64,000 bases of DNA, taken from assembly GCF_000001735.4 (NCBI RefSeq), contig NC_003071.7, positions 16,963,443 to 17,027,442 of the forward strand, given 5' to 3'. The notes beneath the pieces were generated by a model. The model was not told where the DNA came from, did no database searches, and worked only from the letters and a program-made list of their open reading frames with translations. The stretch is from Arabidopsis thaliana (lineage: Eukaryota > Streptophyta > Magnoliopsida > Brassicales > Brassicaceae). Below are positions 45,236 to 58,432 of this stretch, piece by piece. The number at the start of each line of letters is the position of its first letter. Position 1 is the stretch's first letter. The position numbers and the translations under genes are program-made.

Positions 45236-46607
45236 TTTTCTTCTTTTCAAATAATAAATCTGAGTAGAATAATATGTGTGATTGATATGTCAACTTAACT
45301 ACACCTCAACAATTGTTTTTGTGGTTTTTTCTCTCACTAATTCACGAAATTCGACATTTTCTAAATATATTTATGTTAAAATGCACGTGTTTCATGTTGT
45401 AATTCTTTGTTTATAAACAAGAAAAAATAGATGCTAAACAATGAGAAATAAATGTTGTTTGAATAATAAAAAAAATTGAATGTTTCTTAATACCATTTCA
45501 AATACTAAAAACAATGAAATATCATATTTAGAGATTTATTTCTATATAATATCTATTTTGGTCATATTCTTAGTTATGATATTTGACTACTATTCAAAAA
45601 CCTAACCCCAATATAGTCAAAACTATATAAAAATGCAGTAAGATATTAAATGCTGTTGAACAAAATTCAATATCTTATGGCTTGAAAGTAAACTAGTAAG
45701 ATAGCTACAAAATGCATGGTAAGAAGTTAGGATAATCATATTTTAAGAAACGAAAATAAAATACCTAATATAAGCTTCGACACATACAGCTCTTTCTTAC
45801 TGGAAATCTTGCATATTCCGAACATACATTTTTATTTTAGGACGGATATACCTATAGATTCATTTGCAAGATTGATTTCCTATTGAAAAAAAACATGTTG
45901 TGGATTCAAATATTTGTCGCTTTTTGTTCATTCTCTTTTGTAATTTCCTAAACGAGAGGTCACTAATCCAAAAATCGTTAGCAATTAACTAGAACATCTT
46001 CCATGGTTAACACCACCTATCAATTATTTATTTTCTTCAATGAAACTTTATGAAACTCTTTCCATTTTATTAATTTATATATTAAAGTTTTTGTTCACAC
46101 TAAATTTATTGACTCAATATATATCTACTTTATAACTAAATACTAATTATTTCATTTACTTTTTATTTTATTAATAATCTACATATATATATATATTGTT
46201 TGTCTTGTTTATTGTTTTTGCGGTTTGTATATTTATATCTCATATTCATACAATTTTTTAGTATATATGCTTAATTAATTAAGATCGAATTGTGGCTTGT
46301 TTATTATTTTTGCGGTTTATTTATATGCATCTCATATTATTACTTTTTTAAATTAATCGATTAAAATTTATTAACTTACGTAACATATTTGATATTGCAT
46401 AAATTAAAAATCATATGTATATAATTCTCTTTAGTTTAAATTTTAAAATGAATAAAGAAAAAAACAATAAAATTTGAAAACTGAAAACCTTTTAAAACGA
46501 AAAAGAATGGCTAAGATGATGAATCGGTCTCGTACGGGAAACACCTACGTTTTGGTTTAGTCCGGTTTGGTTGAATTCCCAGAGACTTTGCTTGAATTGG
46601 GTCCCCA
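45236..46607. other. AT-rich intergenic with short direct repeats
   Basis: No gene seen. A ~43-bp imperfect direct repeat around CTTGTTTATT.TTTTTGCGGTTT lies at 46204-46246 and 46296-46339. The right end is the rhodanese gene promoter. Confidence 0.45.
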
Positions 46608-48526
46608 ATGCTACGGTTTTACCACTGGAGATTTCCGCCGTCCCTCGCCGTCGTTAGAATGCTCTCATCACCACCCCCTCCTCACTCACACTCTCCATTC
46701 TCCGGCGGCGGCGTGAATTCGAACTCAGTCGGTGGAAACTCCAAACCCGAGTTACAATTCCCTCAATCCCAACCCCATAAACTCTCTTCCTCTCCTTCCT
46801 CTTCTCTGAAATCCACGGTGGCTTGTTCAAACGCCGGAGCTATACGGAGAAGCATGGCTACTGTTTCTCAGGCATTCTCAGAGAGAACAGAGTCTATTGA
46901 TTCGGATTTAGGCTCGCTCGTTGTAGTTTCATTCTACAAATTCGCTGATTTTCCTGAGCATGCTGATTTCAGGAAGCCTCTCAAGGATCTCTGCGAAAAA
47001 TTGGTATGGCGTTTCTTCTATCTCATTCAAAAGTGTAGATTTTTAGTGTCTGTCTACGAAAGGTTAAGTCTTTACTTACGAGTGTTTGTATTGATCATGA
47101 AAATTTGGTTTAGATTTTGAGGCACTAATCACTAATGTAGATTGGATTGTCTTGTTTCACCAGCGTGTTTCAGGTGGAATCATTCTTGCACCAGAAGGGA
47201 TAAATGGAAGTATCTGTGGGATTCGTGAATCAGTGGAGGAAGTGTTGGCATTTATACAGAGAGATGTCCGGTTAAATGGTTTGAGGCAAGTGGAGACACC
47301 TGTGAGTCCTGAGCAAGAAGCAATTCACCATGGACATAGTAGTAGCTCTCCTCTTGCAGCTGGTGAAGATGCTCCATTTAGATGGGATCATGTTAGGGTC
47401 AAACTTAAGAAAGAGGTACACTTTTTAGTCTTTGAAGTTGAGACTGGAGGAGTTTTGTGGATTGTCAAGAGTTGTTTTCTTTTGCAATGTCTGTGCAGAT
47501 TGTTACGCTTGGAATTCCTAGTGTCTCGCCAATTGAAAGAGTTGGAACATATGTGAGTCCCGAAGAATGGAACGAACTGATCAGTGATCCAGAAACTGTG
47601 AGTCCTCTTTTTACCATCTTGTAGCAAGTTTAGTCAAGAACTCAGTGAAATTTGAATAAAGACTTGATAACTGTTTATACACTTAGGACTCATTTTCTCT
47701 GCTCTCTCTTGATTAAATGTTCTGGTAGATAGATCGATGATATCAGATCTTTAAGTACTATTGTGTTTCAGGTAGTGATTGATGTGCGTAATACCTATGA
47801 GACTAGAATTGGGAAGTTTAAAGGAGCTGTGGATCCATGTACCACAGCTTTCAGAAATTTCCCATCTTGGGTGGAGAATCAATTTGCATTGAAGCAAGAA
47901 GGCAATGAAACGCAAGCAAAGGTGGAGAAAGAGGATTTTTCTGAAATCACCCATAAAGAAGACAAAGCTGAAAAACCGAAGACGCTGCCACGAATTGCTA
48001 TGTATTGCACTGGAGGAATCAGGTGTGAGAAAGCTTCAAGCCTCCTTCTTAGCCAAGGTTTCGAAGAGGTAACCTAACACAACATCTAACCATTGTTCTG
48101 TTGGTTTCAAAGGTACTTAAAAGATCAAAGCATTTTTGTTATCAGGTATATCATCTGAAAGGTGGGATATTAAAGTACCTTGAAGAAGTCCCTAAAACCG
48201 AGAGCTTATGGGAAGGGGAATGCTTTGTGTTCGACAAACGTGTATCTGTGGAACATGGTCTAGCTCAAGGAACACATAAACTCTGCTATGGATGCAAGCA
48301 ACCTATAAGTGATGAAGACATGGAAGCTCCAGAGTACGAGTATGGAGTTTCTTGCCCTTACTGTTACTCCAAGAAATCAGAAGAGGAGAAAGAAAGGGCA
48401 AGAGCAAGGCAGACACAGTTTGAGGAATGGGGTGTAATTGGTGGTCCGGACAAAGGTCGTCGACCCGCCACTAAACCTGATAGTCCAAGGAAGAAGATCA
48501 ATGCAAAGCTTGGTTCTTCAATATAG
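46608..48526 (+). CDS. STR7: TrhO/YceA-type rhodanese-domain protein with organelle presequence
   Basis: Five exons: 46608-47003, 47164-47415, 47499-47597, 47772-48068 and 48146-48526; 474 aa. A Ser/Pro/Arg-rich N-terminus of ~80 residues looks like an organelle-targeting peptide. Next is the acylphosphatase-like domain of the UPF0176/TrhO family ([37 protein letters not shown]), then a rhodanese domain with [19 protein letters not shown] and the active-site loop [14 protein letters not shown]-terminal Cys-rich module (CYGCKQPIS...CPYCYSKK) may bind zinc. Bacterial TrhO hydroxylates tRNA uridine 34; the same reaction here is an inference. From memory At2g40760. Confidence 0.92.
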
Positions 48527-48858
48527 AATGATGTTGTTTTGTTCTTCTTCTTGAAATCATTTGCATTGTTACATACTTACATTAAAGAGTTTAAACGCTA
48601 ATCAATGAGGCAATGATCTTGAATTTTTTTAAGCATATCGGAAACAACGACTAGAAACAACGACTAGAAACGGCGCGTTGTTCAAGTGTTAATAAGTAGA
48701 ACGGCAGGAAGTGTAAAATTGACGTTTGACTAGGTCAAGAAGCTCTTTTAATGTCAAAAATTCCGCAGAATTGATTATCGTCATTTCGTTAAGGATCTCT
48801 GTGGGGTTTGATCGAATTTCATAGCGAAGGAGAGAGTGAGAGAGAGATTGAAGCAGTA

Positions 48859-49639
48859 ATGGCAGGAACATCTGGATTGCTCAACGCAGTGAAGCCAAAG
48901 ATCCAAACGATTGATATTCAGGCCGCCGCTGGATGGGGAATCGCCGCCGCAGCCGGTGCCATCTGGGTCGTCCAAGTAAGCTATCTCGATCTCTTGTTTT
49001 CCGGCCATAGATTGGTTTTCACGGATTATGGTCCTGATCTGGGATCTCTATCTCTAGCTAATGTTATGTTTCTGGTGAAATTGTTGGCTTTATCTGGTTG
49101 AAAGATGAAAATTTCATAATTGATCACCATTTATCAAATTTACTTGCTTTGATCTCATTAGATTATCTATAAAGGTGGTTACTTTTATGAGCATCGTTGC
49201 ATATAATTACGTTTCATGAAAGGCTTGATTCGTTTTGGTGCTAGTCTATTCTTGAATTGGTGATCAAATCTTCTTCATTTCGTTTTCCTTGTACTATTGG
49301 TTTCACTTACATTCTGATTTAGTCTTCTACAGAAAATGCCTAGCTTCTATTGATCCTTGCTTCACGCCATTAACATCTTAAGGAGGATAGAGTTGCACTT
49401 ATTTCAGACTGATACATGAGCTTGTTTCTTCATGAATTAGTTTCATCACTTACAGACACAATTTGCTCTTGGTTTGGTGTTATGAAGAGATTAGGCGCCT
49501 TAAGCTGCTAGTGACCCTATTTTACTAAGCTTCTTTTCAAACTCATAATGTATTGTATCTGACACATTCTTTATCATCACAGCCATTTGGTTGGATAAAG
49601 AAGACATTCATTGACCCACCCCCAACTGAAGAGAAGTGA
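48859..49639 (+). CDS. UCRY: Cytochrome bc1 complex (complex III) subunit 10
   Basis: Two exons, 48859-48975 and 49583-49639, giving 57 aa, with a 607-bp intron. One hydrophobic Ala-rich helix (AAAGWGIAAAAGAIWVVQ) is followed by PFGWIKKTFIDPPPTEEK. This fits the QCR10-like single-span subunit of plant mitochondrial ubiquinol-cytochrome c reductase. The second exon is only 18 codons. From memory At2g40765. Confidence 0.88.
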
Positions 49640-50092
49640 GATATCACCAAGATTCAAGACTAAGTGAAGAGTTTTCCAGTTTCTAAGTTTGTTACCGCCT
49701 CTTTGGCGTGGAGCTGAATAAATTTTGGTTCTTTTCTGGGGCTTTCTGGTTTCATTTCTTCAATGTAGTTGACTGATTTGTCTTCTCAAATGTTATAACA
49801 AACAAGAAAAGCACTTACTCCAAGTTACTTGAAAAGAGAACCCATTTTGCATTTATCATGAGTTATTATTTCCATGTCAAAGTATAGAAGACCTAACGCA
49901 GTAATGTCTGTTGCAATACAATGAATAAATAAAAGAGCTTATCCTTTGCCTAACCTACATAATGAACGTGGACGACACAAAAGAGAAAGTATTATTTCGA
50001 GCAGCTTCTCTCTTCACCATCTTATGTGCATACAACAAGACGCTCCAACAAACATTTGGCTGGAACCAATCTCTCTGCAACCTTTTCCATAG
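49640..50092. other. Convergent 3' flanks
   Basis: 3' UTR-type sequence of complex III subunit 10 (+) and the SHPRH-like gene (-). No gene seen. Confidence 0.4.
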
Positions 50093-53000
50093 TCATGATG
50101 CGTTTGTAGTTGATGAGGATGCATTACTTTCCTTCATTCTCCTCTCGGCTGCTAATGCTGCAGCGACTGAGGGTGGTAGATCTCTCAGATTCTCCTGTCT
50201 CTCTCCTGGGTTTTGTTCCATCTCTGCTGTTTCTGCTGTTGGTGAAGCAAATAGAGATTCAAGATCTTTTAGTGTCAAGAACTGTTGATCTTGATTCTTT
50301 GTATTCCTGCTGCTAAATGAACTTAAGTTTGTATTCTTATTCCTGTTCAGTTTGTAGATGCTCTCTTCCACTGTGCCCGATACCTGGTTCCCCAAAAAAG
50401 AGAGGTCAAGATCAAAGTGAATCACATAAGGCAGGATCTTGAAGCTGTACAAGACCAAGGTGGCAAACAAAGCAGATACACTAACCAGAAACCGATGAAC
50501 TAGAGTAGGCTTCTCTTGTCCAATTCGGTGAACACGCCCAACAGCTTGCGCTTCCGCAGCTGGATTTAGAAGTGGCTCCACCAGAATAACATGCTGTGCT
50601 TCTAGAAGATTAAGACCGTTGGCACCATGCTGCACCAAAAGCAATAACACTTGAATCGATTTTTCCTCTTTTTGATGGGAGTTTGTCTTTTGGGTTTCTT
50701 TCTCAGATCCCTTGAATTTGCTAATGGCTGTCTGTGATTTCCTACATTTCCATAAAATAAAAGTTACATGCATCCCTTAGGCTACCTATGTGCCACTTTT
50801 AACAGACTCCCCATTAAAATTCTCACTACATTACCTGCCCCCTTTCATCCGGATGCAGGTGATGCTATTTGCAGCGAAGGCATGTTCCAACACATCAAGA
50901 ACATCGTTCCAGCTGGAGAAAACAAGAACCTTCGTTTGTGGGTCACTTGACTTGATCCATAAGATTCTTCTAGTAACAGCTTCAATCTACCCCCAAAACA
51001 ATAGATGAGAAAAAGAAGTACTTCTTGTGCACTGATCTTAGAAGCAAGGAGACTAACCTTTGTTCCATATGAACCTTGAACCACCAATGATGCTTCACTG
51101 TCTTTGTGATCTTGATCTGACGAAGAACTGTTTCTTCTATCATCAGCATATGCAATATTTCTAACATCTGTATGCTGCCTGCATATTGGACACATCACCC
51201 ACTTTTGCAGCGTTTCTTGAACTGATTTGCGCTCAGTCATAGCAAAAAAGCCTGTGTGAACAAACACAAAGAAGCAGATATGGGTAACATTCTTTAGGTT
51301 CACGAAGAATATAGTAGATTAATGGAACACAAAGAAAATGCTTAAAACTCGAAGCTGAAAAACAAACAATCGAAAGGTCAAAGTAATTACAGTTACAGCA
51401 AGTGGAATGCCCGCACTGGAAAACCATCTTCTGATTCCTTAGAATTTCATGACAAATCGGGCATGCTTCATCTCTCTTAAGCAGGTTTTCGCTTTCCTGT
51501 TCAGCAGGATCCGAAGCATCGACTGTTTCATGTATTGGTGAGGAAAGATCTGGACTCTCGGATTCTTGTTTCTGTTTGGATTTCATCAAACCCTGCAACG
51601 GAAAAAAGATTTGTTCAATATTGGATACAAAATCAAAGAAAGAGAGGGAAAGCAAGCAGATATTTTCCAGCGATCCAAAGTCTCACAAAAAGGAACTTAG
51701 CCACAAAGACATAACTATAGCTTCTCGTGACTAAAAAATTGAAATGGGTAGAGCTCTGGAGCTGGAATTGCAAAACAAATGTGATCAAGTGTAACTATCC
51801 ACGTAAACTTCTTAATAGTAACACAGATATAAATGACTTATAGGCATGATAAAAATAGGAGGTCAGGCTAATAACACACTAAGGTTACAGATTTACCTTC
51901 AAATAACGAAGTTTCCCTTTTATACTAAGCAACGAGGATTGAGCCATAAATTTGTCATTTGTGTTCAGCACACTAGCAACATCTAACTCGTCCCGGCCCA
52001 AAGCATAGATCGATGTGTCATCTTCCGATTCTCTAAGCTGTAGTCTCATTGTTGACATGTTAATCTCATCATAGGCACGTAGGAGTTGAGCTTGATCCCT
52101 AGCTAAGACCCTTGCATGTACATATTCCTTTCGCATCACCTTAATTAGATAAGCAAAATTGGAAATGTCAGATCTTGTTACAAAAATGAAGGAATAGTTT
52201 TCCCTTTCTCAATGTAAGCAAAGAAGGGATCTCTCAGGCAATACCTCAAGGGTATGCAAATGTTTTGTAGCTGCCAATTTGCTTTCCCTATCTAAATGAG
52301 TTTTGCAATGGTTTCTTATCACTCCAAGAACTATTTCCGTCTCAGATGGAGATTTTGAAAGCTATGATAAGAACATAAAAGAAATATTTATCAGACTGCG
52401 ACGATCATTACAAAATCATATTATTTGACATTTCAAAAGATTTTAAACAAAAGAGGAAATAGAGAACGCCGTATCAATAAAGTTAATAAACAGAGATGTG
52501 GTTAGGATTTATTCTCAGTAATGAATTCAAAGACTTCTTGAAGTAATACCAAATCCAAACTAGATCAAGTAACTTACAACCACAATGTCACCAGCATTTC
52601 TTTTGGTTGGCTCCTCGTCATCACCACGTGATGCATTTAGATCCTTGCTTCTTGATGATAAACCAAATAAAAAAAGATTACGAGCATCTCTCTTCTTCTG
52701 CAAATGTACCGTCTCTTCAGCAGCCGCAATTTCCATTACTCCCCTGCGAGATTTGTTAAGACGGAAAAGCCTAGCCTCATATTCCTGGAATGATTTTTTG
52801 ATACATGATGATGTGACAGCTAATATTAATATCGATTTAAGTTCATATAAGTGCAGAAGCAAAAAAGAGCAAACCTGGAATAGTTCATCTAGCTCGCAAT
52901 GAATACACGGGGGGCCATCACTATTCTTATTGCAATACTTGCAGTTGCTAATACGCTCAATATCCTCCAACTTTGGTTTCTCCATAGTCTGATCAATTTC

Positions 53001-56000
53001 TAGAATCCTATCTATCACTTTCTTTCTAGATCTCTCCAGCATATCCATACACGTCTGCAGATGAAGTTTCATGCCATGTATAGTTCTAAATCTGGAATAA
53101 GGAATTTGCAAGTTAGTTCATAACGTACTCAAGTTATGTGCTCCTAGAATACTGTCTGCTTACAAATCAGGAAACATCTGAGATTAGATTGAATATAATG
53201 ATCTATTGCTAAGACTTTCACTACATATGATACTGAAATTATAGGGTAATCAATCTAGTCTTTTAATGAAGCTAACCAGTCTCTTAGGTCACTTCTTCTA
53301 ATAACTTTGCGGACACATGTAGAAAATATGCCCCATATCACAGACAAATTTGTGACTAAAAGCTGAGAAAGTACTCTGGCAAAAACAAAGCTCACAAAAC
53401 TGCAAATTTTTAAGCACTAACCGAGAACTCTCTCTGGAGGAGCTTGAATTGTTTAAGTTTCCATGGAGGGCCTCTTCAATCTTCCTTGTCAACTCGCTAG
53501 AGAAGTCTTTATTCTGTTCAGTAAGTTGCAGGGCATCCAACCACCAAACTGAACGTTGTTTCCCCATATTGCTCAACGACTCAGAAACCTTGAAAGTTTT
53601 TCAACCATTTAGCATTGTGTCACAGAGAGCGAGCTCCAGGAAAATAAGTGATGCTCAATATTTAACATGCCTGATCTTGAAACTTAATTTAAACGGATTA
53701 TATTTACACTTAGGCTAAGGGTACAAGTAGCTTTTTGAGATTAAAGAAAAAAAGATATAAATATTTTTGTGGAAAATACCTGATTGTATGATTTTTTGAA
53801 TTCGTGCTGTGCTGCAGAAAGCTTTGAGTTGAATGCGGATAAATACTTAACCTTCAGTGTGTCACAAACTATATCCAGAGTTTTGCATTCTTCATGACAC
53901 TCTCCATCCTTCTTTAAACCATTGTCTGGAGCAATAGCTTCCCGCTGATGTACAGTTTCTGAAGAATCATGAGTTAAACTCTCGAGCTCATTGATCCTTT
54001 GCCTCTTCGATGCACGATGATGATCATCATCTTTTACATCTATTTTTGTTTCAGGCCTTCCTGATGCAGAAAGTTTTCCACCGTAGCTTTTGGCCATTGG
54101 TAGTATCTCAGCTAAATTGTGAAGAATGTGAATATTTAACAATGGATCAAGACGAAAATCCTCGGCGTGTTCTTCAGTTATACTTAATGCTTCCTTGTAT
54201 AAGGACACAGCTTCAGAAAATTCTTGCTTAAGCATGGCAATAGCAGCAATCCCATTTAATGCAACAATTAACACTCTAAGAGCTTCTTCTCCCTCGCTCT
54301 GGGTCTTTTTCACAAGGACCTAAGAAAAACTTCAATTAGCACAAATAAGTAACGAAGATTAAAACGCTAAATCTTGCAAAATCACCATTAAAATTTCTTC
54401 CATGGTCATTGGACTTTGTTGCAAAGAGCGTAAACCTGAACTTCCTACTTGAGGGTGGCAGCAAGCTTGGCGCAATTTCAAGAGCGAGTTCAACAGTTTT
54501 GCAGCTTCAGCATGAGTGACTAAAGGATTATCAGAAGAAGTATGACCTGTAGATTATCACAAGTTGGATAGAAACTTAAGCAGCCAGTACAGAAGGAAGT
54601 GTCAAACTTCTGAGAGTGAACTTTTGGAGGCAATAAAAGACAAAAGTGGAAAGTGCTGAAGACACTATGTGCACCCCATGGTACCTCTTTTGAGAATATC
54701 ACGTTTCAAAGTTTCTATAACTTCACGAGCATAACTCACACAAGTGTCATGCTGTCTACTGTAAAAGTGTTCTTCAATTGCGGAAAATTTAAGCCACGAG
54801 ACGCATTCCTCTTGAGGTGGAAGTTGCAACTCATCAGCCACATGGACTTTTGAAGAACGCCACATAACTTGTTTGAAAAACTTATGCGTAAATTCCATGG
54901 CCTTTGTGTCTCGCCTCTGAACAAATCAAGAAGGTTGTTAGACAAGAAAACTATAAAAGGTAAGAAATGTTTTTTTTTTTCCTGCTCGACCTCATATGGG
55001 TCTCTTATAACTTCAATCCACCATCTTGAAACATCGAAAGGATTTGCTTTAAGAAACTTCAATAGTCCAAATAAGTCATCAAGTTTGCGTTGTATAGGAG
55101 TTCCGGTGATACACCAACGGTGTTTGGTGTATAATCTCAACGCCATCTCTGTTGCAGCAGCTGCATTGCTCTCCACCATCTGGGCCTCATCCAAACAAAT
55201 CCTCCACCAAAATATTCTGGTGAGTGGAGTCGGAATAACAGGGTACCTATCACAATATGAAATCTTTACTCAATCTCTCCGAAAAGCTATTCAATTGCAG
55301 GAAACCAGGAGATAAAAAAAAATCCTGTCAGATTAAATTTGCTGTTGTTCAATATGGCTCGTCTGAGTACATGAGTATGGAACTAATCTATATTGGCAAA
55401 TTCTTAGAAATATTTTAATAATTCATCTTCTTCAATATATCAGGTATGACAAAAGTTCATCATGTAATGAAAAATGCGAGGTATAAGAATCCTAAATATA
55501 ATTAATCACACCTTTTCTGGAATCTAAGACAGTGCCGGTCACCATCATGCCTGTCGAAGTCATGTGTCAAGTCCTCTTTAAGGACATCATACGTAGTTAA
55601 AACAATGTCCGCATTGAGAAGTTCAGTAATGTCAATCATAGGTTCTTCAGAAAGTGAGGCGTTCCTCACACCTTCATAGATACATGTTATGAGAGATCCC
55701 AAGCGTGTATGGCTACAACATGACAGATGAAAGAAGGAAAGAGGACTCACATTACATGATGTGGAGATACACAAAAAATTACGTCTAGTGAAAGCCATCT
55801 TGTTAAGTGTTCCTCTAGTCAAAACATAACAGAAGGGAGAGAAGAATCTCATACCGTGTAATCTCGGAATGCCATTGCGGTAATATAGGAGCTGGACAGA
55901 CAATAAGAGTGGCACCCGTAGAGATGGGAGAGGCAGTGACTTGTAGAAGTTCAGAGCACATTTGGCAAATATATTCACCTTCTCTGACAATAATTTCCGT

Positions 56001-57873
56001 TGCATCCTTTTTGCTCTTCTTTTGAGATGCTTTTTCATCAATATGTTGACTATCCTTCTTACCTTTCCCTTTAGGTGAATAACCTACACAGTCGGCATGC
56101 TGCCAAGCATCACAAAGGTCACACTGTACCCAAACTCCTTTGTATTTGTGACTTTCACTGACAGCTCCACATATGCACTCAACACGTTCTCTTTTCAATC
56201 TTCTCAAGCCAGCGTTCAAAACATCAGTAACTGATGAACCATTAGACACAGAAATTTCATCCTCCGCTGGTTTTCGATGAGAAAAGATACAAGCAAGTAG
56301 TTCCACCGTTTTTCCCAATCCCATTTCATCTGCAGCATTCGTACTTTACCACATTAAGAACGAAACGCATGAGAAATATTAGAGGTAGACAAAGCCATAT
56401 ACACCATCTAGCATTTAAGACGACTTAAAACATATATTTCTGAAAATATTCTTTGTGAAAGCAAGTCAAAACAAAATTATCCTTGTAAATAATTTTCTGA
56501 TTATATAGTACATGGAGGCAAAATGAAGCCGCAAATTGTTCATACCAGCAAGGATACCGCCCTGAATTCGAGGTGAAAAATACTCTGGTGTCAATGAGAT
56601 ATTCCCACTAAAAACAACCAAAACATGACAAATTGACCAGAACAAATTAGTTCTTCTGTAAATGGCGGAACTTCACTGAGCAGAACATACACTATTTGTT
56701 GACGATGAGAGGAGCTTATAGTTCAAAATAAAATTAAAAAGGACTACTTAGATTCTTTTCTACTAACCTGAATGGGTTCAAGAACATTTTTGTAGCAGAG
56801 TCAAGGAATCCCACGGAGATAGACAAAGGTGAAATGAATTGGTTGTCTTCCTTGTCTCCCAACGTTATTGGATCGCCTCTCTCTCGCTGAACCATCCAAT
56901 AAGCTGCCCGTCGTTGGTACGGCCTAAGTTCTGGGAGCAAATCAGCTATGTCATCTCCAAGCATTGCATCCGTCCTGAATCGATATTGTGCTAATAAGTT
57001 GGAAAGATAAAATCAGATATTAAGGCACATAAAGAGAGAAAAAAAGTTGTTCACTCACTTTGATGGCTTTATGGCTTCATAAAAAGCAGCAGCATCAAAA
57101 CTAGACTGCTTACTAGAGTCCAAAGTTTCATCTTCCGTCACAACTGATGACTCAATATCCTTGACGTTGAATCTTGTCCCATACCTAGCCTCTGATGTCA
57201 TTACCTCTGGCCTCAACCAAGACATGACATGAATCATACTCTTTTTCCAAATCTGCCTTGTATTCTCAAGAAGAGAATCACATGCATCAAAAGCCTGCTG
57301 AAGCATCTCAACTCTAACTCTAGGAGACAACAATCCCTCATTACCAGGCATGAGCCTTAAAGTCAAAAACTTTATACTTGCCAAATGAGCAAGACCCGAA
57401 ACCCCTTCACCTGGACCATCAAAACTTGCAGACCAAATCACTGACCCAACCTCATCATCAGACACCTTATTATCAACCAATTCCAAAGTTATATCACTCG
57501 AAGACAAAACCGGCCAGTGACCAAGCTTAATCCGATCAACAAAATTAGTCACATTGCAAAGCCGAAACCGTAACGAGCAATCCAGATCATGATCAACCTC
57601 AATAGGTTTTGTGAATGTACTACTACTTCCTACACGTTCTCTTACACTAAAATTCGTTAGAACAACTTCAGCTAAATCAAAGTTCTGCTGCTGCTCCGAA
57701 ACTCGACTACTTAAACATATGTTCACATAATACGGCTTATCGATATCTTCAACATTCTTGTCCCCTGAACCCTCAGCTTCGTCGCCGGGTAATTGATTTC
57801 TATCGGATTCAGAACCAGTTGGAGTGATCAAACCCACTGCACGCTGGGGCTTGGATTGCTTTCTCCTACCCAT
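50093..57873 (-). CDS. SHPRH/Rad5-like SNF2 ATPase with PHD and RING fingers
   Basis: Nineteen exons totalling 1664 aa. From the 5' end: 57059-57873, 56768-56974, 56546-56607, 55855-56329, 55512-55712, 54991-55246, 54685-54916, 54386-54546, 53780-54319, 53422-53588, 52875-53091, 52578-52784, 52245-52361, 51897-52139, 51391-51592, 51058-51251, 50835-50986, 50486-50741 and 50093-50383. The SNF2 ATPase starts at LRPYQRRAA; Walker A is DEMGLGKTVELL (~365). A PHD finger (~425-505; CICGA...VQCDLCDAWQHADCVGY...CQMC) splits the ATPase lobe, and Walker B is DEAQ (~609). A RING-HC (~1335-1390; CPICHEIL...CGHSTCCNC...CPICRQ) separates the helicase C lobe (KVLVFSSW; QAVGRVHRIGQ). This order equals human SHPRH, a PCNA-ubiquitinating DNA-damage-tolerance E3; the plant role is inferred. 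From memory At2g40770. Confidence 0.93.
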
Positions 57874-58432
57874 CACTAAGCTAAAATAGAAACTTCAGTA
57901 CTGCGAATTCATAAACAAGATAAAAAAATTCAAAAACACACAAACAAGCTATGACCTTTATGCAATTTCATAGCTCAAACCCAAAAACTTTATGCAATTT
58001 CAAAATAGTTATTGAACCAGTTATATAATTCATACGAAAACAAACTCAGTTACGATATGAAAACATGATTCCGAACCTGTGAAGTGAAAGAGAATTCGTT
58101 CAAAATTCAGAAATTGCGAATCGACGGAGACTATGGAGGAGTGGAATTTCAAGCGCCGGAGAAGATTAATAGACCGCCGCGTGATATAATAACGTATTGC
58201 CGGTTTATCTGCCAATTCGTTTGCACCGACGTGGCTTGAGAATGACAATAGTACCCTCAGCTTTTAAATAAAATAACGAAACTACCTCCTCTTCTCTATT
58301 GGAACTATTCCGATTCCAGTAAAACGGCACACAACTGCAAAACCCTAATCTCAAGTTTTCTGTCGATTTTGATCTTTTGGTTGTAATTTTGTTTGTGAAA
58401 GTTTCGGACTTTTGGAATTTGAGGTAGAAGAG
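57874..58432. promoter_or_regulatory. Divergent promoter of SHPRH-like and EIF1AD-like genes
   Basis: The 559 bp between two divergent start codons has no gene. No distinctive motif cluster was recognised. Confidence 0.35.
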
